From the NCBI RefSeq assembly GCF_003944765.1, contig NZ_RWIU01000004.1:310001-374000 (forward strand): a stretch of 64,000 nucleotides of DNA. Reading direction: 5' to 3'. This DNA is from Hymenobacter perfusus. GTDB lineage: Bacteria > Bacteroidota > Bacteroidia > Cytophagales > Hymenobacteraceae. The notes under the pieces were generated by a model. The model was not told the DNA's origin, did not search any database, and saw only the letters and a list, made by a program, of their open reading frames with translations. Of this stretch, positions 25,592 to 34,705 are shown piece by piece. The stretch's first letter is position 1. Every line of letters begins with the position of its first letter. A program made the translations under genes and the position numbers.

Positions 25592-27304
25592 TTGAAAACA
25601 CCGTTGAGTTTATTGCTGGCCGCTACCCTGGCTGTGCCCGCCTTCGCCCAAAAAGCCGGTAAACCCCTTGACCGCCCCAAGCTGGTGGTGGGCATTGTGG
25701 TAGACCAGATGCGCTACGACTACCTCTACCGCTACTGGAATAAGTACGGCAGCGGGGGCTTCCGCCGCCTGTTGGGGGAAGGCTTCAGCTACGAAAACGC
25801 CCACTACAACTACGTGCCTACCTACACCGGGCCAGGTCACGCCAGCATCTATACCGGCACCACGCCCTCGGTGCACGGCATCATCGGCAACAACTGGCTG
25901 GAGCGGGAGCAAGGCCGGGGCACCTACGTGACGGAAGATAAAACCGTGCAGGGCGTGGGCGGCACCGGCGAGGCCGGGCAGATGTCGCCGCGCCACATGC
26001 TCACCTCCACCATCACCGACGAGCTGCGGCTGGCTACCAACTTTCAGAGCAAGGTGGTGGGCGTGTGCATCAAAGACCGGGGCTCCATTCTGCCGGCCGG
26101 GCACGCGGCCAACGCCGCCTACTGGTACGACGGAGCCAACGGAGCCTTTATCACCAGCACCTTCTACGCCCAGCAGCTGCCCGAATGGGCCACCAAATTC
26201 AACGCCGAAAACCGGGCCGCCCAGTACCTGGATCAGCCCTGGAACACGCTGCTGCCCATTGCTCAATACACCGAAAGCTCCCCCGATGACGTGGCCTGGG
26301 AAGGCGCGTTTAAGGGCGAAGCCCGGCCCGTATTCCCCCACGATTTGCCCACGCTGAGCGCCGCGCCCAGCCGCGCCGTGAAGGGTAACATGGAAGCCGC
26401 CGGCGAAAAAGCGCCCGTGGCCTCGGCCCGCAACCTCGACCTGATCCGCTCCACGCCCTTCGGCAACTCGCTCACCCTGGATTTCGCTTTGGAAGCTATG
26501 CGGGCCGAGCAGCTGGGCCAGCGCGGCCAGACTGATTTCCTGGCCCTGAGCTTCAGCAGCACCGATTACGTCGGCCACCAGTTCGGGCCGAACTCCATTG
26601 AAGCCGAGGATACTTACCTGCGCCTCGACCGGGAGTTGGCCCGCCTGTTCGCTTACTTGGACAAAGCCGTGGGCAAGAAGCAGGCCCTCGTGTTCCTGAG
26701 TGCCGACCACGGCGCGGCTCACTCGCCCAACTTTCTCATCGACAAGAAAATACCGGCCGGCTCGGTGGGGCCGGGCCTGATGCGCGACTCCCTGCAACGC
26801 AAGCTGGTGCAGCTGCACGGCCCCGGCAAGTGGGTGCTCAGCTACGAAAACCAGCAGGTGTACCTGAACCGCCCGCTGCTAACCGAGAAAAAGCTGGACC
26901 TATACCAGATGCAGCGCGAAGTGGCTACCCTGATGCTGGGTTTTGCGGGCGTTACCCGGGCTTTGGCCGCCGAGGACGTGCAGAAGTCGCACTGGGAAAG
27001 CGGCATGCTGATGTACCTGGAAAACGGTTACTTCCCTAAGCGCAGCGGCGACGTAATGGTGGTGCTGGAGCCAGGCTGGCTGGAATCGTACCAGTTCCCG
27101 GTGAACAAAGGCACCACCCACGGCTCCTCCGGCAACTACGACACCCACGTACCGGTAGTATTCTGGGGCTGGAAAGTAAAGCACGGCGAGTCGTCGGCTC
27201 CGGCAAAGATTACCGATATTGCACCCACATTGGCCCGCTGGCTCCACATTCAGGAGCCTGACGGCTGCACCGGGCAGCCCCTGGCCGAAGTGCTGGGCTG
27301 GTAG
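25592..27304 (+). CDS. pafA: PafA-type alkaline phosphatase (phosphomonoesterase)
   Basis: Exported enzyme that removes phosphate from monoesters. The start is taken as a TTG at 25592, which opens directly into a signal peptide (KTPLSLLLAATLAVPAFAQ); no ATG lies there. The 570 residues show the alkaline phosphatase fold: metal ligands in VVDQMRYDY (D38), SSTDYVGH, SADHGA and THGSSG, and the nucleophile Thr79 in PTYTGPGHAS. Residues that mark PafA monoesterases rather than diesterases are also there: Asn100 in GNNW and the KDR pair at 161-163. Numbering nearly coincides with the Elizabethkingia PafA enzyme. Inorganic pyrophosphatase is the next gene. Confidence 0.88.
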   Translation: MKTPLSLLLAATLAVPAFAQKAGKPLDRPKLVVGIVVDQMRYDYLYRYWNKYGSGGFRRLLGEGFSYENAHYNYVPTYTGPGHASIYTGTTPSVHGIIGNNWLEREQGRGTYVTEDKTVQGVGGTGEAGQMSPRHMLTSTITDELRLATNFQSKVVGVCIKDRGSILPAGHAANAAYWYDGANGAFITSTFYAQQLPEWATKFNAENRAAQYLDQPWNTLLPIAQYTESSPDDVAWEGAFKGEARPVFPHDLPTLSAAPSRAVKGNMEAAGEKAPVASARNLDLIRSTPFGNSLTLDFALEAMRAEQLGQRGQTDFLALSFSSTDYVGHQFGPNSIEAEDTYLRLDRELARLFAYLDKAVGKKQALVFLSADHGAAHSPNFLIDKKIPAGSVGPGLMRDSLQRKLVQLHGPGKWVLSYENQQVYLNRPLLTEKKLDLYQMQREVATLMLGFAGVTRALAAEDVQKSHWESGMLMYLENGYFPKRSGDVMVVLEPGWLESYQFPVNKGTTHGSSGNYDTHVPVVFWGWKVKHGESSAPAKITDIAPTLARWLHIQEPDGCTGQPLAEVLGW

Positions 27305-27308
27305 CCGT

Positions 27309-27440
27309 AGGTTTTTTGTTTTTGGTTGTTCGTTTTTGGCCTGGGTGCGTATCTGTCGCACGCGTTGGGTTAAAGGCGTCCGACTCCGGACAAACGGCCT
27401 TTCGGACAAAGAAATACACAACCAATAACGAACAACGAAT
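27309..27440. repeat. Word-type inverted repeat between pafA and ppa
   Basis: A T/G-rich left arm (27309-27336, words GTTTTTGG and GTTGTTCG) is matched by an A/C-rich right arm (about 27407-27440, words AACCAATAACG and AACAACG). They are imperfect reverse complements around a normal-composition centre of about 70 bp. It lies in the leader of ppa and is similar in style to the repeat at 16422. Confidence 0.6.
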
Positions 27441-27449
27441 ACCCCATCA

Positions 27450-28031
27450 ATGGCTCATTTTAACCCTTGGCACGATGTGGAGCGCGGTGAAGACGCTCCG
27501 AAAGTAGTAAACGCCATTATCGAAATTCCGAAAGGCTCGAAGGGCAAGTATGAGCTGGACAAGGAAAGCGGCCTGCTGAAGCTGGACCGCGTGCTGTTCT
27601 CGGCCGTGCATTACCCGGCCGCTTACGGCTTCATTCCGCAGACGTACTGCGACGATAAGGACCCGCTGGATATTCTGGTACTGTGCTCCGTAGATATCGT
27701 GCCCATGTGCCTGGTAGATGCCAAGGTAATCGGCGTGATGCAGATGATTGACCAGGACGAGGAAGACGACAAAATCATTGCCGTGGCCGCCAACGACGTG
27801 TCAGTGAACCACTTCAACGATATTGCCGACCTGCCCCCGCACATGCTGCTGGAAATGCAGCGCTTCTTCGAGGACTACAAAGCCCTGGAGCACAAGCACG
27901 TAAGCGTGGAGCGGTTCATGGGCCGCGAAGATGCCTACCGCATCATCGAGGACAGCGTGAAGCTCTACGAGGAAACCTTCCCGAAAGGCAACCCCAAAGA
28001 CGAGGAGGACGTAAAGGAGGCCCTCAGCTAA
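27450..28031 (+). CDS. ppa: Inorganic pyrophosphatase (family I)
   Basis: Cytoplasmic Mg-dependent enzyme that splits pyrophosphate to phosphate and so pulls biosynthetic reactions forward. The 193 residues carry the family motifs: [39 protein letters not shown] with the catalytic Asp cluster, and [11 protein letters not shown]. Length and start are normal. It follows the alkaline phosphatase gene on the same strand but is probably also transcribed on its own; a strong terminator comes 32 bp after the stop. Confidence 0.95.
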   Translation: MAHFNPWHDVERGEDAPKVVNAIIEIPKGSKGKYELDKESGLLKLDRVLFSAVHYPAAYGFIPQTYCDDKDPLDILVLCSVDIVPMCLVDAKVIGVMQMIDQDEEDDKIIAVAANDVSVNHFNDIADLPPHMLLEMQRFFEDYKALEHKHVSVERFMGREDAYRIIEDSVKLYEETFPKGNPKDEEDVKEALS

Positions 28032-28062
28032 TCCACCCTCCTCCTTTCCGCTACACACCGCG

Positions 28063-28098
28063 CAGCCCCCGGCCGTCAGTTACTGACGCCGGGGGCTG
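28063..28098 (+). terminator. Terminator after ppa
   Basis: An 11-bp GC-rich stem (28063-28073 with 28088-28098) continues inward with six pairs (28075-28080 with 28082-28087). It is followed by TTGCGTT, a weak T-run. Confidence 0.7.
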
Positions 28099-28180
28099 TT
28101 GCGTTGGCGGCAAACGGGCGCGGCCTCCGGTCGGGGAGGCGGGGTTTCGGTGGTATCTTGTCCGCTTAACCCCTCTGCCC

Positions 28181-29068
28181 GTGCCCGCCCTGTTTCGCCT
28201 GCTCCGTCGCTGCCTCGATGCCATGCTGTATAGCAGCGTGTGGCTGTCGGGGGCGGCGCTGGGGCTGATGTGGGCCACGTTCCTGTTTTGGCGGGTGCAC
28301 ATTCCGCTGCGGCTGGGGGGGCTCATCTTCGCGGCCACGCTCTTTCTCTACAACCTCGACAGCGTGCTGCCCTACAAGCACGGGCAGCTACCCGGCCTCT
28401 CGGGGCGCAAGCAGTGGATACGCGGGCACCGCCGGCAGCTGGTGGTACTGACGCTACTGGCCGGCACGGCGGCGGCAGCCCTGTTCCTGACCGATACCCA
28501 CCTCCTGCCGCTCACGCCCTTCCTGCTGCACCTGGGCCTGATTTCGGGTCTGTACTCCCTGCCGCTTCTGAAGCGCCACGGCCGCTGGCGGGCTTTGCGG
28601 GACTTGCCCCTGCTGAAGGTGTTTCTGATTGCCTACGTCTGGGCCGGCGTCACCGTCTGGATTCCGGCCCTGTATCTGGGGCGGGAGCTAACCACACCGG
28701 TGGTGGGGATACTGTTTCTGCGGCGCTTCCTGTTTATTCTGGCCCTGGCTTTCGTGTTTGATATCCGGGACTACAGCAAGGACAAAGCCACCGGCACCCG
28801 CACGTTTCCGGGGCTGTTTGGGGTAATGGCTACCAAGCTCCTGGCCCTGGCGGCCCTGGCCGGGGCGGCGTGGCTGGTGCCGCCCGGGGCTCCGGCCGGG
28901 CAGGAAGGGGCCCTGCTGGTGCCGCTGCTGGCGGCGGGGGCAGTTATTGGATTTGCCGAGGAGAAGCGGCCCGACTACTACTTTGCCCTACTCACGGATG
29001 GGGTAATGGTGCTGCTGTTTCTGGCCGTGTGGTGGGTTACCCGCGGGCAGGCCGTGGGTTTTTCGTAG
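28181..29068 (+). CDS. UbiA-like membrane prenyltransferase
   Basis: Polytopic membrane protein of 295 residues with about eight helices, resembling UbiA-family enzymes that attach prenyl chains to aromatic or other acceptors; the acceptor cannot be told. The second Asp-rich motif is good (DIRDYSKDKATGTRTFPGLFG near residue 194). The first motif, normally NDxxD, is weak here: YNLDSVLPYK around residues 57-66. Start is a GTG at 28181. It stands alone between ppa and the mannosidase gene, 78 bp before the latter. Divergence of motif one leaves open that activity is altered. Confidence 0.65.
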   Translation: MPALFRLLRRCLDAMLYSSVWLSGAALGLMWATFLFWRVHIPLRLGGLIFAATLFLYNLDSVLPYKHGQLPGLSGRKQWIRGHRRQLVVLTLLAGTAAAALFLTDTHLLPLTPFLLHLGLISGLYSLPLLKRHGRWRALRDLPLLKVFLIAYVWAGVTVWIPALYLGRELTTPVVGILFLRRFLFILALAFVFDIRDYSKDKATGTRTFPGLFGVMATKLLALAALAGAAWLVPPGAPAGQEGALLVPLLAAGAVIGFAEEKRPDYYFALLTDGVMVLLFLAVWWVTRGQAVGFS

Positions 29069-29146
29069 GCAGCCGGCGGGTTAGTGCCCGAAAACGGCTA
29101 TTCTTGCCATCGTCTGCCCGTTGCAGACCTCTGCTACTGTGGTGCT

Positions 29147-31435
29147 ATGCTGAAACTGTTGCGGGCCGGGCTGGCCCTGGTGAGTTGTTTGCTGGTAGGT
29201 ACGGCTCCGGCCCAAACCCCCGAACCTGTGGACCTAGTGAACCCCCTGATGGGTACCGATTCCAAACCCAGCCTCTCCAACGGCAACACGTATCCGGCCA
29301 TTGCTTTGCCCTGGGGCATGAACTTCTGGCTGCCCCAAACTGGCAAAATGGGCAGCGGCTGGGCCTACCAGTACTCGGCCGACAAGCTCAAGGGCTTCAA
29401 GCAAACGCACCAGCCTTCCCCCTGGATGAACGACTACGGGCAGTTTGCTTTGATGCCCATCACCGGCAAGCTGCGCTTTGAGGAAGAGGAGCGGGCCAGC
29501 TGGTTTTCGCATAAGTCGGAGGTGGCCCAGCCTCACTACTACAAAGTGTACCTGGCCGACCACGACGTCACCGCCGAGCTGACGCCTACCGAGCGGGCCG
29601 CCCGTTTCCGCTTCACCTTTCCCCAAACCGACAGCGCCTACGTGGTGCTCGATGCCCTCGATAAGGGTTCCCACGTGCAGATTCTGCCCCAGCAGCGCCG
29701 CATTATCGGGTACACCACCCGCAACAGTGGGGGCGTGCCGGCCAACTTCAAGAACTACTTCGTACTGGAGTTCGACCACCCGTTCACCAGCACCACCATC
29801 TACCAGGACAAGGTGCTGGATGGCAAGCTGCTGGAAGCCACGGCCAACCATACCGGCGCGGTGGTGGGCTTCAAAACTCGGAAGGGCGAGCAGGTGCAGG
29901 TACGCGTGGCTTCGTCGTTTATCAGCCCCGAGCAGGCGCTGCGCAACCTGGAGCAGGAGATTGGGGCCGCTGACTTTGAGGCGGTGAAGGCTAAGGGCCG
30001 CGCCGCCTGGCAGCAGCAGCTGGGCCGCATCAAGGTGGAGGGCGGCTCGGAGGCCCAGCAGCGTACGTTCTACTCCTGCCTCTACCGCAGCCTGCTGTTT
30101 CCGCGCAAGTTTTACGAGCTGGATGCCGCCGGCCAGCCGGTGCACTATTCGCCCTACAACGGGCAGGTCCTACCCGGTTATATGTACACCGATACGGGCT
30201 TCTGGGACACGTTCCGGGCGTTATTTCCCTTCCTGAACCTGCTGTACCCCGGCGTCAACAGCCAGATTCAGGAGGGCCTGGTGAACACCTACAAGGAAGG
30301 CGGCTGGCTGCCGGAATGGGCCAGCCCCGGCTACCGCAACATCATGGTGGGCAACAATTCCGCCTCTATCGTAGCCGATGCCTACCTGAAGGGCGTGCGG
30401 GGCTACGACATTAACACCCTCTACGAAGCCGCTCTGAAGGGAGCCAACAACCAAGGGCCGCTGGAAGCTGTGGGCCGGGCCGGCGTAGGCTACTACAACA
30501 AGCTCGGCTACGTGCCTTATGATGTCAAAATCAACGAAAGCGCGGCCCGCACCCTGGAGTACGCCTACGACGACTTCGCCATTGCTCAGCTGGGCAAAGC
30601 CCTGGGCCGGCCCAAAAAGGAAGTGCAGCTCTACGAAAAGCGCAGCCAGAACTACCGCAACCTCTTCGACAAGCAAACCGGTCTGATGCGGGGTAAAAAC
30701 CAGGATGGTACGTTCCAGACGCCCTTCAACCCCTTCAAGTGGGGCGACGCCTTCACGGAAGGTAACAGCTGGCACTACACCTGGTCGGTGTTTCATGATG
30801 TGCAGGGGCTGATGAACCTGATGGGCGGCCCCAAGCCGTTTGTGGCGGCGCTGGATACCGTGTTTACCCTGGCCCCAGTGTTCGATGCGTCCTACTACGG
30901 CTCGGTCATCCACGAAATCCGGGAGATGCAGATTGCGGGCATGGGCAACTACGCCCACGGCAATCAGCCCATTCAGCACATGACTTACCTGTACAATTAC
31001 GCCGGTCAGCCCTGGAAAACGCAGTACTGGGTGCGCGAAACCCTCAACCGCCTCTACCAGCCCACCCCCGACGGCTACTGCGGCGACGAGGACAACGGCC
31101 AGACCTCGGCCTGGTACGTGTTTTCGGCGTTGGGTTTCTACCCTGTGTGCCCCGCTACCGATCAGTACGTGCTGGGCGCGCCGCTCTTCCCCAAGGTGAC
31201 CCTGACGCTGGAAAACGGCAAGCAGATACTCCTGAACGCGCCCAACAACAGCGCGGCCAACCGCTACATCAACGCCCTCACGCTGAATGGCCAGCCCTAC
31301 GAGCAGAACTGGCTTAGCCACGAAACCTTGCTGCAAGGAGCCATCCTGAACTTCGACATGGCCCCCGAGCCGAACCGGCAGCGGGGAGCTACTCTGAAAT
31401 CCGCTCCGTATTCCTTCTCAAAGCCGGCGCGGTAG
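29147..31435 (+). CDS. GH92 family alpha-1,2-mannosidase-like glycosidase
   Basis: Exported, Ca-dependent exo-mannosidase type enzyme that trims N-glycan-like or mannan chains. The start at 29147 (MLKLLRAGLALVSCLLVGTA) gives a signal peptide and 762 residues; the frame upstream has none. The N-terminal beta domain begins VDLVNPLMGTDSKPSLSNGN. The (alpha/alpha)6 domain holds EGNSWHYTWSVFHD with the catalytic Glu region and the acidic motif GDEDNGQTSAWYVFSALGFYP near the end. Its last 18 bp overlap the convergent nnr gene. Confidence 0.92.
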   Translation: MLKLLRAGLALVSCLLVGTAPAQTPEPVDLVNPLMGTDSKPSLSNGNTYPAIALPWGMNFWLPQTGKMGSGWAYQYSADKLKGFKQTHQPSPWMNDYGQFALMPITGKLRFEEEERASWFSHKSEVAQPHYYKVYLADHDVTAELTPTERAARFRFTFPQTDSAYVVLDALDKGSHVQILPQQRRIIGYTTRNSGGVPANFKNYFVLEFDHPFTSTTIYQDKVLDGKLLEATANHTGAVVGFKTRKGEQVQVRVASSFISPEQALRNLEQEIGAADFEAVKAKGRAAWQQQLGRIKVEGGSEAQQRTFYSCLYRSLLFPRKFYELDAAGQPVHYSPYNGQVLPGYMYTDTGFWDTFRALFPFLNLLYPGVNSQIQEGLVNTYKEGGWLPEWASPGYRNIMVGNNSASIVADAYLKGVRGYDINTLYEAALKGANNQGPLEAVGRAGVGYYNKLGYVPYDVKINESAARTLEYAYDDFAIAQLGKALGRPKKEVQLYEKRSQNYRNLFDKQTGLMRGKNQDGTFQTPFNPFKWGDAFTEGNSWHYTWSVFHDVQGLMNLMGGPKPFVAALDTVFTLAPVFDASYYGSVIHEIREMQIAGMGNYAHGNQPIQHMTYLYNYAGQPWKTQYWVRETLNRLYQPTPDGYCGDEDNGQTSAWYVFSALGFYPVCPATDQYVLGAPLFPKVTLTLENGKQILLNAPNNSAANRYINALTLNGQPYEQNWLSHETLLQGAILNFDMAPEPNRQRGATLKSAPYSFSKPAR

Positions 31436-32941
31436 GGCCGTCAATTCCCGTAGCGCCGGCCCGATAAAGCGCACCAAGTCGCCGGCCACCAGGCCCGCCT
31501 CGCCGGTTTCCCGGGCGGCCAGGTCGCCGGCGCGGCCGTGGGCGTAGAGGCCCAGCAGGGCCGCATCCAGCGTGGAGAGGCGCTTGTCGGCGCGCAGGGC
31601 CAGCAGCAGGCCGGTCAGTACGTCGCCGCTGCCGCCGGTGGCCATGCCGGGGTTGCCAGTACTGTTGAAGTACGTGGTGCCTTCGGGCGTGGCCAAAGCC
31701 GTGTAGGCCCCTTTCAGCACGCAGTAGCAGCTATGTCGGCGGGCAAAGGTGCGGAGCTGCTCCAGCCGGTGGTAATCGTCGCGGGCGGGCTCCCCGGTCA
31801 GCCGCTCGAATTCCTTGGGGTGCGGCGTCAGCAGCGAATCGGGCGGCAGCAGGGCCAGCAGTTCCCGGTTGGCCCCCAGTAGATTCAGCGCGTCGGCATC
31901 CAGCACCAGCGGCACCCGGGCCGTTTTTAACAGCTGGCGTAATGCCTCGCAGGTGGCGTTTTCCTGCCCCAGCCCCGGCCCGATGCCCACGGCGGCGTAG
32001 GGTTTCAGGTCCGGCAGCTCCGTTACAAAATCGGTGGCGGAATCGGTGAGGGTCATGGCTTCGGGCACGGAAATCTGCAGCACGTCGTAGCCCACGGCTG
32101 GTACCTGCACCGTCAGCAACCCCACGCCGCCCCGCAGGCAGGCCTTCGATGCCAGTACCGCCGCCCCTAACTTGCCCCGGCTTCCCGTCAGCAGCAGCGC
32201 GTGCCCAAAGGTGCCTTTGTGGCTGAACCTGGTTCGGGCCGGCAAGCGTCCCTGCATGAAGGCCGCGTCCACGAAGTAGTTATCCACAGGTGTTTTGTGG
32301 ATAACTTCGGCTGCCAGCCCAATGGGCAACACGTACCATTCTCCCACGAAACCGGCATTCTGCGGCAACAGGAACGCCAGTTTGGGTAGCTCGAAACTGA
32401 CGGTGTACTGCGCCCGCACTACCGGGTTGTCGGGTTCCTGGGCCGCATCAGCCAACAACCCCGACGGGATATCCACGGCTACTATGAGGGCATCGGCAGT
32501 GTTGAGGTGCGCCACTACGGCCGCCGCCAGCCCGGTAAGCGGCCGGTTCAGCCCCGCCCCGAACAGCGCATCCACTACCACCGCGTCGGCCGGGAGGTCT
32601 GGAAGGCGGGCGGCATCCAACTCCTGACAATTGATTTCCCTGGGCAGCTGGTGGTGGTTGGCAGCAAAATCGGCGGAGTGCCTGTCGGCGGGTAGCAGCC
32701 AGACGTGCACCGCGTATCCCGCCCCGTGGAGCAGCCGGGCCAGGGCCAGTCCGTCGCCGCCGTTGTTGCCGGGGCCGCAGAACAGGTGGATCGGGGTGGT
32801 GTAGGCCGGTTGCAACTCCGTCAGCAGCCAGTCGAATACGGCCGTAGCGGCGCGCTCCATCAGCTCCAGGGAGGTACTACCTTGCACTTCGCTGGTGGCC
32901 TGATCGAGGGCGCGGGTCTGGGCGGGGGAGAGGAGTTTCAT
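31418..32941 (-). CDS. nnr: Bifunctional NAD(P)HX epimerase/dehydratase
   Basis: Repairs hydrated, damaged NADH and NADPH. The N-terminal YjeF_N domain (about 1-215) interconverts the two epimers and shows the signature HLFCGPGNNGGDGLALARLL. The C-terminal YjeF_C/carbohydrate-kinase-like domain (about 225-500) is the ADP-dependent dehydratase, with VGIGPGLGQ, LVLDADALNLL, LTPHPKEFERLTG and GNPGMATGGSGDVLTG. The 507 residues are a full-length fusion. It is divergent from the lipoprotein gene at 32978 (36-bp gap). A decayed copy of its first 75 or so codons lies beyond that gene. Confidence 0.94.
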   Translation of the reverse strand: MKLLSPAQTRALDQATSEVQGSTSLELMERAATAVFDWLLTELQPAYTTPIHLFCGPGNNGGDGLALARLLHGAGYAVHVWLLPADRHSADFAANHHQLPREINCQELDAARLPDLPADAVVVDALFGAGLNRPLTGLAAAVVAHLNTADALIVAVDIPSGLLADAAQEPDNPVVRAQYTVSFELPKLAFLLPQNAGFVGEWYVLPIGLAAEVIHKTPVDNYFVDAAFMQGRLPARTRFSHKGTFGHALLLTGSRGKLGAAVLASKACLRGGVGLLTVQVPAVGYDVLQISVPEAMTLTDSATDFVTELPDLKPYAAVGIGPGLGQENATCEALRQLLKTARVPLVLDADALNLLGANRELLALLPPDSLLTPHPKEFERLTGEPARDDYHRLEQLRTFARRHSCYCVLKGAYTALATPEGTTYFNSTGNPGMATGGSGDVLTGLLLALRADKRLSTLDAALLGLYAHGRAGDLAARETGEAGLVAGDLVRFIGPALRELTALPRRL

Positions 32942-32977
32942 ATTCTGGCTATACTTGAAACCTGCTTACTCCGATAC

Positions 32978-33775
32978 ATGATGCGCACTATTCTCTGGCT
33001 GGCGGCCCTGTCCCTCGTGGTGGCCTGCTCCGAACAACGTTCCCCCACCGAAACTACAACGGCCCCTGCCGGCCCTGCTACGGCCGTTGTTCCTACCGAT
33101 GCTGATAGCGTAGTCAGCGTGCAGAATTTACCGCTCAACCAGCTGCCGGCCGGCGTGCCGCGCCAGCCGGGCCGGGTGCTGGAGCTTAAGCAGTGGACCG
33201 ATAAGAACGGCCTGAATCTGCTGGTGCTCACCCGCACCCCCGTTCGCGACGACCCACCCCAGCCCGACGGGCCGGAAGAAGCGCAATCGGTGGATATGTA
33301 TGCCCGTCAGTATGTGCAGCGAACCGGTCAGCGCCAGTGGCAGGAGTTATGGCACCTGCAGGATGGAGTAGCCGGCTGCCCGTTTGATCTGGGGCTGGGG
33401 CCTGTACCCGGAGCCACGGCCGTAACTGACCTGGACGACGACGGACTGACGGAAACGACGCTGCTCTACGCGCTTACCTGCACCAGCGACGTGAGCCCGG
33501 CTACCCTGAAGCTGATTATGCACGAGGGCGCGGCGAAGTACGCGCTACGCGGCTACACCGTGGTGCAGTACGACTCGATTCCCGCTGCTGAGCGCCGGCC
33601 GGTCAATACCTGTTGTCTGGATACCATCAGCGCGGCGCGGCTGGACGAGCATTATGAGTTATTGGGCGGGCGCTATGAAAACGAGCAGGATTTTCGCAGA
33701 GCCCCAGCGGCCTTTCTTCGTTTTGCCCGGCAGGAGTGGCGCCGCTGGTCAGTGCAGGAGTTTGAGCAGTTGTAG
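32978..33775 (+). CDS. Putative lipoprotein of unknown function
   Basis: A 265-residue protein beginning MMRTILWLAALSLVVAC, a lipoprotein signal with Cys17. A Thr/Ala/Pro-rich linker (20-45) leads to a globular domain with DNA-unrelated features: an acidic turn VTDLDDDGLTETTLLY, like a calcium-loop/VCBS-type strand, and Cys pairs (AGCPF, LTCTS, NTCCLDT). The longer upstream frame back to 32705 is antisense to nnr and is ignored. It sits between nnr and the nnr fragment. Family not recognised with confidence. Confidence 0.7.
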   Translation: MMRTILWLAALSLVVACSEQRSPTETTTAPAGPATAVVPTDADSVVSVQNLPLNQLPAGVPRQPGRVLELKQWTDKNGLNLLVLTRTPVRDDPPQPDGPEEAQSVDMYARQYVQRTGQRQWQELWHLQDGVAGCPFDLGLGPVPGATAVTDLDDDGLTETTLLYALTCTSDVSPATLKLIMHEGAAKYALRGYTVVQYDSIPAAERRPVNTCCLDTISAARLDEHYELLGGRYENEQDFRRAPAAFLRFARQEWRRWSVQEFEQL

Positions 33776-33989
33776 CCAGCCCCGTAGAGCAGCCACAGCC
33801 CGTCACCGCCGTTATTGCCGGGGCCACAGAACAGGTAAAACGGGGTGGCGTAGGCGGGCTGCAACTCCGTCAGCAGTCAGTTGCGCAACGCGTAGTGGCG
33901 CGTTCCATTAGAGCCAGATAGGTAATGCCTTGCACTTGGCTGGTGGCCTGGTCGAGGGCGCGGGTCTGGGCGGCGGTGAGGAGTTTCAG
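33776..33989 (-). pseudogene. Decayed duplicate of the nnr 5' end
   Basis: On the minus strand this stretch follows the first 75 or so codons of nnr (KLLTAAQTRALDQATSQVQG, then YLFCGPGNNGGDGL). The start codon is CTG instead of ATG (33987-33989). One base is missing near 33877, giving a frameshift, and two codons are lost close to the end. Similarity stops at the stop codon of the lipoprotein gene. It is the only recognisable content of the 318-bp gap between the flanking genes. Confidence 0.85.
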
Positions 33990-34093
33990 GAGTGATTGAA
34001 AGAATGACGCAACGAGTAGTCAGGTGGATATGGAAAAAACAGCATATTTGCTGATAGCAGCAAAGCAGGGATATTATAAGTCACTTTAATTTA

Positions 34094-34573
34094 ATGGCAG
34101 ATTACGCGTTCCATACCGATGAATTTGGGATAGATGACACTGGCATCCATTTACTACGCAACCGGTTTCGCTATCAAAGTTTCCGGTACGAAGAAATTCG
34201 CCAGATGCATGTCGGCGAAGGTCCGGATATCCAGAACTGGGCGGTAGTGCTGGCTTTTGGAGTTGCGTTGCTGGCTGCCGGTTTGTGGGGTTGCTACGCT
34301 TTGTACTGGTTTTTTACGCAGGGCGAAGGAAGTATTGATTACCGCTTGGTGGTGGTGCCGTTTTTCCCATTGGTACTGGGTGTATTGGCCGTAGTTTCCG
34401 CCTTGCGCCGCACGGTAGTACTGGAAATCCAGGACCACCACCGGAAACGTCGCGTATCCCTGCGGGAGGTGGAGCGCAACGGTCGGTTGCCCCAGCTCCT
34501 GACTTATCTGGCGAACCGGCATGAAACACTGGATGTAGCACCGGCTGTTCATCGTTGCTGGCAGGAGGCGTGA
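34094..34573 (+). CDS. Small membrane protein, two predicted helices
   Basis: Unrecognised 159-residue protein. A polar N-terminus (FGIDDTGIHLLRNRFRYQSF, RYEEIRQMHVGE), reminiscent of small PH-like domains, precedes two membrane helices (about 49-73 and 84-104). The cytoplasmic tail is basic (HHRKRRVSLREVER) and ends in TYLANRHETLDVA. The layout resembles bacterial PH-domain membrane proteins, but this is a guess from pattern only. No operon partner is evident. Confidence 0.6.
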   Translation: MADYAFHTDEFGIDDTGIHLLRNRFRYQSFRYEEIRQMHVGEGPDIQNWAVVLAFGVALLAAGLWGCYALYWFFTQGEGSIDYRLVVVPFFPLVLGVLAVVSALRRTVVLEIQDHHRKRRVSLREVERNGRLPQLLTYLANRHETLDVAPAVHRCWQEA

Positions 34574-34705
34574 GCCGGACAAACTAGTAGGGTTCAGCTT
34601 CGGAGACACCAGCGTGGCGCACGTCACTATGTCACCGCAGAAAACTTCCCGCCCGGCCGCTGCGTTTGCACAGCAGTTACCTTGCTGATCTAATTCTTCC
34701 CAACC

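Noticed and set aside
32705..32977. Upstream extension of the lipoprotein gene
   Set aside because: It is antisense to the start of nnr, and the lipoprotein signal begins only at 32978.
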